A DNA stretch of 23,086 bases from a virus, in IMG/VR virus record IMGVR_UViG_3300030406_003078, positions 1 through 23,086 of that record; one strand, written 5' to 3'. How positions within the stretch are numbered: position 1 is the stretch's first letter; the number at the start of each line of letters is the position of its first letter. This document shows, in pieces, positions 11,115-19,484 of this stretch. The notes under the pieces were generated by a model. The model saw only the letters and a list, made by a program, of their open reading frames with translations. It was not told where the DNA came from and searched no databases. Made by a program: the position numbers and the translations under genes.

Positions 11115-12642
11115 CTTTATTCTTATGCTCACTTTGTTTTGGTAAAGTCACAACCCAATGTCTAGATTGAATTCCTTTGAACTTAGCTTTGGGTTTAGCT
11201 CCACCTTGTTCTAAGAATCTTGTACATTCTTTTTCATTCCAATTGTAACTCATTTTTTTCATAAAAGCTCTAAACGTTTCAAGCTTAAATCTCATTTCTG
11301 TTTCATCACGCCATATATTACCACTATCTATTTGATCAAATTCTGTAGTATCTTCAACATCTTCTAAGAATCTTCCCATTCTAGAATTAAATACATCGCT
11401 ACTTTCTTCTCCTGCATCAAAACCTTCCATGTCTTGTTTGTTTGCAATCAATTCTTCAAGCCAATCTCTATATGGATCAGGATCTCTTTTGGTTGGTTTT
11501 AAAGCTCTCCAAACAATGTCAAAGTTTAAAAGTTGTTCTCCAAGTAATTGTTGCTGGTATAATTGTTTTGTTGAAAGTCTAATTGATTTACCTTGTATAG
11601 GCAGAATCCAATAAGGTTCAGGATATGAATTTACTTTAATAAGTTTACCAACTTCAGGTAAAGCTTCGTTTGCACCAATACCAAGTTTACGTTTTACACA
11701 TTCACTTGATACACAATGCATTCTAGCAATAGATGTTTTACACTTGTAAGCATATTCTTTGTTCTCAACACCTTTAAATATATTTTGTAATTCTTTTGGA
11801 TGTAACTTCTCACTACAAACCTTTGTCATCATCTCCCTTGTCCACTCTTCATACATGACAGGGTCAGGATTAATTTTCTTTGCTAAAACTGCAACGTTAA
11901 ACATTGCATCATTTCTACCTTCGCCTTTTTGTACTTTGTTTTTCATAAAATTTACTACACAAGGTGGGTAATCTTTTGTTTCATCGTCTTGGAATATTTT
12001 TAACTTTTTAAATTCATCAGGTGTAAGTCTATATTGTTTTACAAACTCATATAAGTTTTCTAGTTTTATTGAGTTACACAGATCATCCATTGCAACTCTA
12101 GTTGTCATATAAAATTTTTGATATGGTAAGTTTACAAAATTACCTTTTCTTTTTTCATCCCAGTTTTCAGGAGTAAGATCCACTTCATCTTGTGCAGGAA
12201 ATATATCTGTTGTAGTATCATTGATGCCTAAGTCTGATGCGATCTCAATTAATTTTTTACGCATTGAAGATGCAGCAACTACACCATCAATAAATAAAAT
12301 TAAATGGAGTCCGTTGGATTTTGATCTGAATGGTACGAGTGGGTATTTTCTTTTCCGTATAATCGATATAACTTCTTGATGCTGTATATTATAACGATCA
12401 ACATCGATGACCCCCCAACTGCATGTATTATCATCTCGAATGGGAACTGATCCATAGTAGGCTTCTCCTTTTAAATGTTGTTTCCAATGTTCAATTGTTA
12501 TTGGTTTAGGTTCAACCCAATGTTTGAATTCTGCCTTACCTTTAGAGTTTTTCTTACCCGTTGGTTTGGAAACACCAAAATATGTAGTAGAGCCCTGGAA
12601 GAGTTCTACAAACTCCTCCAGGGTTTTGTCAAGTAGGTCCAT
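11071..12642 (-). CDS. AEP-superfamily primase/primase-polymerase
   Basis: The 523-aa protein begins with an archaeo-eukaryotic primase fold: WGVIDVDRYN with D80 and D82 as metal ligands, and SKSNGLHLILFID with H113 for the triphosphate, followed by DIFPAQDEV. Residues 225-256 (YPPCVV, GEGRNDAMFNVAVLAKK) resemble a PriCT-type primase C-terminal domain. A Cys cluster (C301, C310, C315, ending KRKLGIG) looks like the short zinc motif seen in plasmid and phage primases. The C-terminal 170 residues are acidic then basic and are not recognised; no ATPase motif is present, unlike fused primase-helicases. The start lies one base after the stop of the 264-aa gene. It likely primes phage DNA synthesis beside the separate helicase. 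Confidence 0.85.
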   Translation of the reverse strand: MDLLDKTLEEFVELFQGSTTYFGVSKPTGKKNSKGKAEFKHWVEPKPITIEHWKQHLKGEAYYGSVPIRDDNTCSWGVIDVDRYNIQHQEVISIIRKRKYPLVPFRSKSNGLHLILFIDGVVAASSMRKKLIEIASDLGINDTTTDIFPAQDEVDLTPENWDEKRKGNFVNLPYQKFYMTTRVAMDDLCNSIKLENLYEFVKQYRLTPDEFKKLKIFQDDETKDYPPCVVNFMKNKVQKGEGRNDAMFNVAVLAKKINPDPVMYEEWTREMMTKVCSEKLHPKELQNIFKGVENKEYAYKCKTSIARMHCVSSECVKRKLGIGANEALPEVGKLIKVNSYPEPYWILPIQGKSIRLSTKQLYQQQLLGEQLLNFDIVWRALKPTKRDPDPYRDWLEELIANKQDMEGFDAGEESSDVFNSRMGRFLEDVEDTTEFDQIDSGNIWRDETEMRFKLETFRAFMKKMSYNWNEKECTRFLEQGGAKPKAKFKGIQSRHWVVTLPKQSEHKNKDVKFVKAKAAWEDN

Positions 12643-12643
12643 A

Positions 12644-13438
12644 CTAGAATGGAGTTTTTTCTACTGATTCTTCTTTTCCGTGGTTAACTCTGACAGCACC
12701 TTTTTTACAAGTTTCATAAAACTCAAAAGCTGCTTTGATTGTCTCTTCGCTCTCCACTGTCCCTTTGTGCTCGATCTCCCAACCGTACCACGATCCAAGA
12801 TTGTTTTTCTCTAAAACAGTCTTCATGTTGTACATTTGAGTGAAAGGAGCAGGCTTAAAGAACCCTTTGCCATCCTTCTTCTTCGCTCTCAAAGACATCA
12901 TCATAGAATTCCATTTCTTAGATTTCTTTCTTTGAGTAGACTTCATGGTAATTAATGCAGTCGAAGACTTACCTTCTTCTACAATCATCACATAGTGAGA
13001 TGCTGTCTCTTCTATGTAGTTACCATTTTCTAGTCTGTCTTTACCATCGTCACCTCTGGTAGTTTTACTCATAATATCCGAATCAGCAGGATATACATTT
13101 ATAGGAGCAGAGCTACCTTCTTGGCCTCTGTCTCTCCATTCAATGTACTCCAACTTATAATAGCAAGGTATAACTGTAATACCTTGTTGTCCATTATAAA
13201 GCTCATCGGTTACTGTGTTGTAGATCATTCCAGGTCTTGCGCTCTCAATGAACTGGCTATCTCCTTGAGTAACTTGTGGTGATAGTTGTCCTAGAACTTT
13301 TAGGAATGGTAATGCTAGACTTTTTGAATCTACATTATCAAAACCCGTATCAGCGAATTGCTCAATATTTATTGAGGCAAGTGCACCGGCTTCTTTTTTA
13401 ATCGCTACTTCGTTCGATTGTCCGTCTTTTAGTTTCAT
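12644..13438 (-). CDS. 264-aa conserved phage replication-operon protein, candidate ssDNA-binding protein
   Basis: The protein is soluble, with an acidic N-terminal half (IEQFADTGFDNVDSKSLALP), a probable beta-rich core (ITVIPCYYKLEYIEWRDRG), a Lys-rich stretch (STQRKKSKKWNSMMMSLRAK) and an acidic C-terminal part ending in EKTPF. A terminal Phe after an acidic tail is a feature of T7 gp2.5 and of bacterial SSB tips, and the location directly before primase, helicase and polymerase fits an ssDNA-binding protein. I recognise the type from marine phage genomes only as a conserved hypothetical. The SSB idea is inference. AGGT at eight bases gives a weak ribosome site. Confidence 0.7.
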   Translation of the reverse strand: MKLKDGQSNEVAIKKEAGALASINIEQFADTGFDNVDSKSLALPFLKVLGQLSPQVTQGDSQFIESARPGMIYNTVTDELYNGQQGITVIPCYYKLEYIEWRDRGQEGSSAPINVYPADSDIMSKTTRGDDGKDRLENGNYIEETASHYVMIVEEGKSSTALITMKSTQRKKSKKWNSMMMSLRAKKKDGKGFFKPAPFTQMYNMKTVLEKNNLGSWYGWEIEHKGTVESEETIKAAFEFYETCKKGAVRVNHGKEESVEKTPF

Positions 13439-13449
13439 ATTATTACCTA

Positions 13450-13989
13450 TTATTTGTTCGTTATTTTTGTTTTATTTGCGATGTACACACCGAACAGATC
13501 GAAAGGTAGTTCTTTGCCACCTTCAACTTGTTCTCTTACAAAAGCTTTAAGAGTCATTGGTTCTACTTTTTCTTTTTTATTGTAAGCAAAACCATTGTCC
13601 TCACAAACTTTTACAAGTTCCGAGACTTGGTTGTCTTGTCCTCTGCCGAAACTTGCAGTTATAGTATTCTTAATTAAATCCTCATAACCTCTGTTTCGTA
13701 ACCAGCTGAACGCTTCATCAACACGTGACTCAGGAATTTTTGCTGCATAGAATGGTTTGACTTCTACAGTTGAACCATCAGCTAACTTCAGCAAAGATAC
13801 ACCAGCTTCCTGCATCATCTCTGGAATTATTCTCTCTTCCATATCTCTAGCTTTATGCTTTAGTAATGAAAGTTTTTCTTCTTCTTGTTCTATTTGTTTG
13901 TTAAGATCTTTTAAGTGATTACATTTGTCAGATATAGATTTTACACTATCTTGACTAATGTCAATGTTTGACATTTTTTCGATATCCAT
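13450..13989 (-). CDS. 179-aa conserved phage protein with N-terminal coiled coil, first gene of the replication operon
   Basis: AGGAGG lies six bases before the ATG at 13989, which decides the start against an upstream in-frame TTG at 14010. Residues 20-55 form a predicted coiled coil (DLNKQIEQEEEKLSLLKHKA), then an alpha/beta region (SLLKLADGSTVEVKPFYAAK) and a C-terminal domain ending LPFDLFGVYIANKTKITNK. Proteins of this layout sit next to replication and SSB-like genes in many podoviruses, with no experimentally known role that I can name. It is transcribed divergently from the SNF2-like helicase. Confidence 0.75.
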   Translation of the reverse strand: MDIEKMSNIDISQDSVKSISDKCNHLKDLNKQIEQEEEKLSLLKHKARDMEERIIPEMMQEAGVSLLKLADGSTVEVKPFYAAKIPESRVDEAFSWLRNRGYEDLIKNTITASFGRGQDNQVSELVKVCEDNGFAYNKKEKVEPMTLKAFVREQVEGGKELPFDLFGVYIANKTKITNK

Positions 13990-14059
13990 ATTAATCCTCC
14001 TAGGCTCCAATAAATTATTTGTTTGATCTTTGCAAGAAAAAAATATAAAAAGTTTTCGG
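13990..14059. promoter_or_regulatory. divergent promoter region for the replication operon and the SNF2-like helicase
   Basis: This 70-bp gap must serve both directions. Rightward, TTGATC (14023-14028) and TATAAA (14044-14049) are 15 bp apart and the -10 ends ten bases before the ATG at 14060, giving a very short leader. Leftward, TTGCAA (14035-14030) is a plausible -35, but only AT-rich, poorly matching -10 candidates follow at the right distance. Assignments are approximate. Confidence 0.35.
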
Positions 14060-15487
14060 ATGTGGATCTACCCTTATAAAACTCAACCCTATGAGCATCA
14101 ACGTAATGCGTTGAAAGAATCAGCTGAAAAAAAGAACTGGGCATACTTTATGGAAATGGGTACGGGTAAAACAAAAGTAACTATTGATAACATTGCTTTT
14201 TTATTTTTACAAAGAAAAATTGATTCGTGTTTAATTATTGCACCTAAATCAGTATATTTAAATTGGCAATCTGAGATAGAAACTCATATGCCTGATGTTA
14301 TAAAGTATAGGATATATAAGTGGAATATAGATAAACCAAAAGATTATTTTAGATTAAATGAATTTTCACACCTTAGAATCTTTCTAATAAATGTTGAGGC
14401 TTTATCAACTAAAAGGGGACTCGAAGGTTGTGTAGATTATCTTACAAGAAATAAATTAAATTTTGTAGTAGTGGATGAATCAACCACAATAAAAAACAGA
14501 CAAGCAAAACGAACAAAAAACATTTTAGCACTAGGAAAAATATCTCATATAAAGCGAATACTAACAGGATCGCCAATAACAAAATCTCCATTGGATCTAT
14601 TTACACAATGTCAGTTCTTAAGTCCAGAATTATTAGGTTTTCATAGCTATTTGGCCTTTAGAAATCGTTATGCAGAAATGACTGATATACCAGTTGGTTC
14701 AGGCAGATACATATCGGTGCCCAAATACTACAAAAGACTTGAAGAACTTGAAGAGAAAATGAAAGGCTTTGCCACTCGTATACGTAAAGATCAATGTTTA
14801 GATTTAAAACCAAAAGTAAGAACTAGAAGGTACATTGAACTAGATGGTGAAGGCAAAAAAATATATGACCGTCTAAGAACATCTGCGCTAGCGATAGTTG
14901 AAGATAGTACGATATCATTTTCTAACAAGTTAACAGAAATAATTAAACTACACCAGGTATGTAACGGATTTACTAAAGATGATGACGGTAAAATATTAAA
15001 ATTACACAAACAAAAACTAAATGCACTTGAAGAAACATTAGAAGAAACTGATGGCAAAGTAATTATATGGGCAAATTATTTATATAATATACATGAAATA
15101 AAAGATTTTTTGATTGATAAATATGGAGAAGAATCTACTGTGTGTATTTATGGAGAAGTTAGCGTTGAAAATAGAAAGAATGCTGTGGAACGTATACAAA
15201 ACGATGACAGTTGTCGTTTCATGGTTGCTAATCCTACTACTGGGGGCTTTGGTCTTACTCTTACCGCTTGTAATACTGTTATCTATTATTCAAACTCATA
15301 TAACCTAGAAGTAAGAATGCAATCGGAAGATAGAGCTCACAGGCTTGGACAAAAAGGAACTGTTGTTTATATAGACATTGTTGCTAGAAATACGCTTGAT
15401 GAAGCAATAATGAAGTCACTTACTAACAAAGGTAAGCTTGCTGCTAAAACATTAGGTGAAGAGGATCTTAAGAGCTGGCTTCTATAA
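14060..15487 (+). CDS. SNF2-like SF2 helicase/ATPase
   Basis: The 475-aa protein from ATG 14060 has a Q-motif-like YEHQRNAL (11-18), Walker A EMGTGKT (32-38), motif Ia LIIAPKSVYLNW, motif II VVVDES (136-141) where DES replaces the usual DEAH, motif III LTGSPI (168-173), and C-terminal GGFGLTLT and QSEDRAHRLGQ (421-431), the SNF2 motif VI. Compact phage SNF2-like proteins occur in replication modules and may clear roadblocks or remodel forks. The first in-frame start is a TTG at 14030, but the ATG is better placed. It is the only replication gene on the plus strand and converges on the nuclease gene, with stops overlapping by 20 bases. Confidence 0.9.
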   Translation: MWIYPYKTQPYEHQRNALKESAEKKNWAYFMEMGTGKTKVTIDNIAFLFLQRKIDSCLIIAPKSVYLNWQSEIETHMPDVIKYRIYKWNIDKPKDYFRLNEFSHLRIFLINVEALSTKRGLEGCVDYLTRNKLNFVVVDESTTIKNRQAKRTKNILALGKISHIKRILTGSPITKSPLDLFTQCQFLSPELLGFHSYLAFRNRYAEMTDIPVGSGRYISVPKYYKRLEELEEKMKGFATRIRKDQCLDLKPKVRTRRYIELDGEGKKIYDRLRTSALAIVEDSTISFSNKLTEIIKLHQVCNGFTKDDDGKILKLHKQKLNALEETLEETDGKVIIWANYLYNIHEIKDFLIDKYGEESTVCIYGEVSVENRKNAVERIQNDDSCRFMVANPTTGGFGLTLTACNTVIYYSNSYNLEVRMQSEDRAHRLGQKGTVVYIDIVARNTLDEAIMKSLTNKGKLAAKTLGEEDLKSWLL

Positions 15488-16136
15488 GTTTATTATATTG
15501 CTCAACTCTTTGTAAAAATTTATCTCCATATTCTATTAAATCTGACTCATTCAGTCGGAATTCTTGATATTGTAGATCTCTACTACACATGGATATGACA
15601 CCCTGTTCAATAGGACCATAATTTCTTTTGTGCGCTAAATAATAAGCACCAAGCTGTAATTTATAATCTTCAACCCATTCTTCTTTTTTTGGTTTGTTCG
15701 TTTGTTTCCAATCAACAATACTTGGTTTACCGTAACACATTGCTGTTAAATCACACGTACCTGCAAATCTATTTTCAAATTCTAGACTAACTTCGTTACC
15801 CCAAATCTCATCAAGCTTGATGTTATCTAAAATTGTTTTAGCCATCATTCTTGGCTTACTTCCCTCTTCCATAGCATTATAATAACCTTGACCATTTAAA
15901 GTATATTCTAGTACCTGATGCATTTCTGTTCCTATGGAGGATGCTTGTTTCATTATTCTATCTGCCTCAACGTCACCAACACGTCTTCGCCAGTTAGCTA
16001 GAAATCTTTTGTCACTTGTTGCTGATAGAATAGTTGTAACACTTGGAACTTTAACATTATTAACTAAATACTTTCTACCACTTGTATCTGAGAATCTGTT
16101 GTAGTGTTTGTATGGATATTTTTTTAATAATTTCAT
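15468..16136 (-). CDS. PD-(D/E)XK nuclease, Cas4/RecB-like exonuclease
   Basis: The 222-aa protein shows the RecB/Cas4-type nuclease order: H73 in GTEMHQVLE, an acidic residue near E115, D129 in FAGTCDL, the DxK core IVDWKQT (D142, K144), and the QxxxY motif QLGAYY (161-166). The four-Cys iron-sulfur site of Cas4 is not evident. Such phage nucleases process DNA ends for recombination or degrade host DNA. The ATG overlaps the preceding stop as ATGA, tying it to the virion operon rather than to the replication operon. Confidence 0.85.
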   Translation of the reverse strand: MKLLKKYPYKHYNRFSDTSGRKYLVNNVKVPSVTTILSATSDKRFLANWRRRVGDVEADRIMKQASSIGTEMHQVLEYTLNGQGYYNAMEEGSKPRMMAKTILDNIKLDEIWGNEVSLEFENRFAGTCDLTAMCYGKPSIVDWKQTNKPKKEEWVEDYKLQLGAYYLAHKRNYGPIEQGVISMCSRDLQYQEFRLNESDLIEYGDKFLQRVEQYNKLIEASS

Positions 16137-16321
16137 TGTGTAATTAATACAATTATGACTGATGCCATACCTGTAATTAATACACCTGCAGAAGTCAACA
16201 TAATTTTTTCTATTCTGCTTACTGATTTTTCTAAATTGTGAATTTTATCGTGTGTTTGTTTTTGCATTATTCTGCAAAGTTTTTCGTGTGACTCTATTTT
16301 TTGTAAAGCTTCTTTAGACAC
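16133..16321 (-). CDS. 62-aa coiled-coil plus C-terminal membrane segment (XhlA/holin-associated-like)
   Basis: The protein has a charged helical N-terminal two thirds (KIHNLEKSVSRIEKIM) and one hydrophobic segment at the end (LTSAGVLITGMASVIIVLIT, about 42-61), so it should be anchored in the membrane by its C terminus with the coiled coil in the cytoplasm. This layout resembles XhlA-type proteins that help phage holins, but it is generic. It starts with GTG at 16321 within an 8-base overlap with the giant upstream gene, with AGAGAGG upstream. A lysis role is an inference; no endolysin is in the window. Confidence 0.6.
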   Translation of the reverse strand: MSKEALQKIESHEKLCRIMQKQTHDKIHNLEKSVSRIEKIMLTSAGVLITGMASVIIVLITQ

Positions 16322-19300
16322 GACCAGCCTCTCTTCTTCTTGCAGCAGCTATTGTTGTTGGATCGTTTGGAAATAAATCAGCTACTTGTTGTGATGTCAC
16401 TTGTCCGGTGTTCGGTAGCGTTGGTGCAGTAGGAGGCGTAGCTACAGGATCTTCAAGTTGTAAATCCTCCATCACTAATTTTTTTTCTTGTTCTTCAATA
16501 GGTGCTTCTTCTACATCGACCTCTGCTTCTTTTTGTGTAGCGGTAGATAAAAAAGTAACTGCATTGTTATCAGTTTGTAGATCACCTGAAGTACCTGAGA
16601 AATCTTGTGCAAACAATGTTTCAAAATTTTGTTTAGGTATTGTTTTTTCATCATAAATAGGTGCAGGCACAGATGCATCTAACTGTTGCATTCTTTCTGT
16701 AATTTGTTCAGGTGTAATATCTTTAGCATCTATCTTTGGTACATCTACATCATTTTCATTTAAGTAATTTAACAATCTTGCAAAAGCTTCTCTTTTCTGT
16801 GTTAAACCAAGTCTTCCAACAACTCCTGGAGACTGTAAAATGTTTGCAGCTGTTTGAATATCTCTACCTTTAAAGTATCTTCTACCTATACCAAGAACAC
16901 CTGGTACGCCATCACCAACCTTTTTACCTGTAAGTAAAGCTATTTGTTCTTCAGGGTTTAGAGCATCATTGAAAGCTCTCATAGCTATTGGATCTGTAAG
17001 TATTTGACCTGCACGTCTTCCTAATAAAATAAATAATGCAGGTGCTAATGGGTTTACAGCAGCTGAACCTCCAAGAACCACAGCACCTGTAAATGAATTT
17101 AGACCACCAAGTTGTAATCTTCTTTGCATGAACGTTGATGTATCAGCTATTGGCGTGTCTGATACTGCTTTCATATATGTTAAGAACTTTTCAAAATCTT
17201 TTGCTTTAGATCTTCCACCTAATATTGCAATTAATTTTTCTTTACCAACATCATCTGTAATATCTCCAATTCCTAACTCTCTCATAAATTTATTAATATT
17301 AAAACCAGATGTATCTTTTGGACTAAACTTTATCTTAGTTGCATCGAATACACCATTACCTAGTCTTACTTTATCAACGCTAAAATCTAATACAGGATCT
17401 ACAAGATCTCCTTTGTTAACCATTGCCTCCATAACATCAACAGTGCCATTGATACCTGTTTTTACAGTTGCATCATTCATGATTTCATCAATCATAGTTC
17501 TACCTGCTGGTGAGGTTGCTGAGTCAAAACTTTTTATAAATGTGTTAAACATCCATCTTGCTTTAGCAGCGTTATATAGTGCTTCGCCACCACCTTTAGT
17601 TATACCAATTGCTTGACCAGTTTTCTTAGAAACAATTTTATCAGCACCTAATAATTGTCTAAACTGTTTAATCGCAGTTGGATCACCTCTTGTAAATACG
17701 TCATTAGCAAGGTCATTAAAAAATCTTTGTGCTTTTTTTCTTTCCATACCACCAATACCTGCAAGTGCCTTGTTAGTAAATGTAGTTGCATTATAATCTC
17801 TAAATATTTTAGTAGCATTTGCTCTTTGATAAAAATTCATTAATGTAGAAAACGTATCGTTTGCTCCATAAAGTTTGTCTCTAAGTTGTTCTGATTTACT
17901 TATCATTGTATCAATGTTTGAATCAGCTAAAGCTTTGTTTGTTTTTGAAAGTGCATCGTATTGTGCTTTTACAGTGGCATCTTTTAAGAAGGTCTCTTTT
18001 GTTATATTTGCACCAAAACTATTTAAATCGTTTTCTAAAGCTTCTCTAATTGACCACAGCGTAGGTCTAATGTTTTGATATGTAGTTCCTTCAATTGCTC
18101 TATTTAAAGTTGTAATCATACCTTTATATTCTTTTGGAGTTACAAAATCATCAATAGATTCCATGTATCTAAAGAACAATGCTAAAGGATCTCCTGTACC
18201 TTGTAATTTAGCAAGCTCTTTCATATTAATAGGTTCTGCTCCTTGTCTTGCGTAAAGATTAACTCCTGGAAACTGCATCATAATTTCATCTGTATATTCT
18301 TTAGCCATTTGTTTTACATGATTTGTTGGAATAACTTTAGGATTACCAATTGTATCAGCTAATGTATCAAACGCTTTGTAACTTGTATTTATTAAATTTG
18401 AGTTTTGTTTAAAGGCTTCGTCTGCTTGTTTCCAAATTGTTGCAGATAGCATTCCTGTTTTAATAAGTGGGCCATATGTAAGAACCGAATTATTTAAATA
18501 TTCTCTTCCTGCCTTTTGTTCAGCACCTTGTAAAGCTTCTCTTCCAATACCATTGATGAATGGCATGATACCAAGGACTTTAAAAAATTTATTTGCAAAA
18601 CCACCAAGTAATCCAGTTCCTTCCTGAGCTGTCATAACCATTGGAAGTGGTAAACCTTTGTCTCTTGCTATGTTTACTAATTCTTTTGCATCTTTTGATT
18701 TTGCGCCAATAGCTAATCGTCCTACCTTTCCTAAACTTTTCGTAATCACTGGTGTCAATGTTGCGGCTCCAGCGTTCCACATCAAAGCTGTAAACATAGA
18801 ATCTGCTGCATTCGCTAGCATATCTGTATCTACCTCTTTTTTGTCCATGTTTTCCATGTCTGATGCAATTGCATCTAAAACAGCTGTTCCAGCCGTCTCA
18901 TTAAGAATATCGTATCCTATGGACCCAACTCCTGCACCTGCAGTTCCACCAAGCACAGAAGCGATCTCTGCCTGTCCTAGAGGGCTTTTTAGTACCCTAC
19001 CTACAGTCGGATCAGCTACTTTAGCCAAAAGCTTCATAGCACCACCTAATAGTTTAAATCTGCCAGGTAGTCTTGCAGTCAATTTATCTGCAAAGTTATT
19101 AAACATTTTAGATCTAGCGAATAGACCTGTATCTTTGTCACCTGGTACTTTTGATTTTACAGCACTAAATATTTTTTTTCTCATAGCAACATAAGGATAG
19201 ATAGAACCTATAAGATCTCCTGCAAGCACTGCTTCTGATCTACCATCAAGTGAACTACCTTTTTGTTGTAGTTGAACACCAATAGGATTTTTAATTGCTT

Positions 19301-19484
19301 CTTCAATAGTAGCTACATCTTTAGCAGCACCCATTCTTTTGGCTTGCAATTCATCCATGCTTGGACCTTTTAAAAGACCTTTTTTTATTGCCTGATCAAT
19401 TATACTTTTTTGTCTATTTGTATATTTACTAGGGTCAAAAGTATTATTATCTATTGCATCTTGAATTTCTTTTAGTGTTGCCAT
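16314..19484 (-). CDS. 1056-aa internal virion / DNA-ejection protein candidate
   Basis: This very long protein in a late operon has mostly helical, Ala/Lys-rich sequence with hydrophobic Gly/Ala segments (for example SVLGGTAGAGVGSIG around 176-190 and AAVNPLAPALFILLG in the C-terminal third) that could span or perturb a membrane. The last 100 residues are acidic and Pro-rich. Size, position after another large structural gene, and hydrophobic patches resemble the internal core or ejection proteins of podoviruses (T7 gp15/gp16 class). No lysozyme/transglycosylase motif was recognised. Its ATG overlaps the preceding stop as TAATG, with GGAG upstream. Assignment is by context and composition. 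Confidence 0.6.
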   Translation of the reverse strand: MATLKEIQDAIDNNTFDPSKYTNRQKSIIDQAIKKGLLKGPSMDELQAKRMGAAKDVATIEEAIKNPIGVQLQQKGSSLDGRSEAVLAGDLIGSIYPYVAMRKKIFSAVKSKVPGDKDTGLFARSKMFNNFADKLTARLPGRFKLLGGAMKLLAKVADPTVGRVLKSPLGQAEIASVLGGTAGAGVGSIGYDILNETAGTAVLDAIASDMENMDKKEVDTDMLANAADSMFTALMWNAGAATLTPVITKSLGKVGRLAIGAKSKDAKELVNIARDKGLPLPMVMTAQEGTGLLGGFANKFFKVLGIMPFINGIGREALQGAEQKAGREYLNNSVLTYGPLIKTGMLSATIWKQADEAFKQNSNLINTSYKAFDTLADTIGNPKVIPTNHVKQMAKEYTDEIMMQFPGVNLYARQGAEPINMKELAKLQGTGDPLALFFRYMESIDDFVTPKEYKGMITTLNRAIEGTTYQNIRPTLWSIREALENDLNSFGANITKETFLKDATVKAQYDALSKTNKALADSNIDTMISKSEQLRDKLYGANDTFSTLMNFYQRANATKIFRDYNATTFTNKALAGIGGMERKKAQRFFNDLANDVFTRGDPTAIKQFRQLLGADKIVSKKTGQAIGITKGGGEALYNAAKARWMFNTFIKSFDSATSPAGRTMIDEIMNDATVKTGINGTVDVMEAMVNKGDLVDPVLDFSVDKVRLGNGVFDATKIKFSPKDTSGFNINKFMRELGIGDITDDVGKEKLIAILGGRSKAKDFEKFLTYMKAVSDTPIADTSTFMQRRLQLGGLNSFTGAVVLGGSAAVNPLAPALFILLGRRAGQILTDPIAMRAFNDALNPEEQIALLTGKKVGDGVPGVLGIGRRYFKGRDIQTAANILQSPGVVGRLGLTQKREAFARLLNYLNENDVDVPKIDAKDITPEQITERMQQLDASVPAPIYDEKTIPKQNFETLFAQDFSGTSGDLQTDNNAVTFLSTATQKEAEVDVEEAPIEEQEKKLVMEDLQLEDPVATPPTAPTLPNTGQVTSQQVADLFPNDPTTIAAARRREAGRV

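Noticed and set aside
13941-14144. 67-codon minus-strand frame across the divergent promoter region
   Set aside because: It overlaps the strongly supported 13989 start and the SNF2-like gene, and its product is low-quality Leu/Ile/Phe-rich sequence.
17128-17616. 162-codon plus-strand frame inside the 1056-aa virion gene
   Set aside because: It is antisense to a well-supported long gene; its Ser/Ile/Pro/Leu-rich product is typical of reverse-strand shadows.
18658-19194. 178-codon plus-strand frame
   Set aside because: It is antisense within the same virion gene, with no ribosome site and a shadow-like composition.
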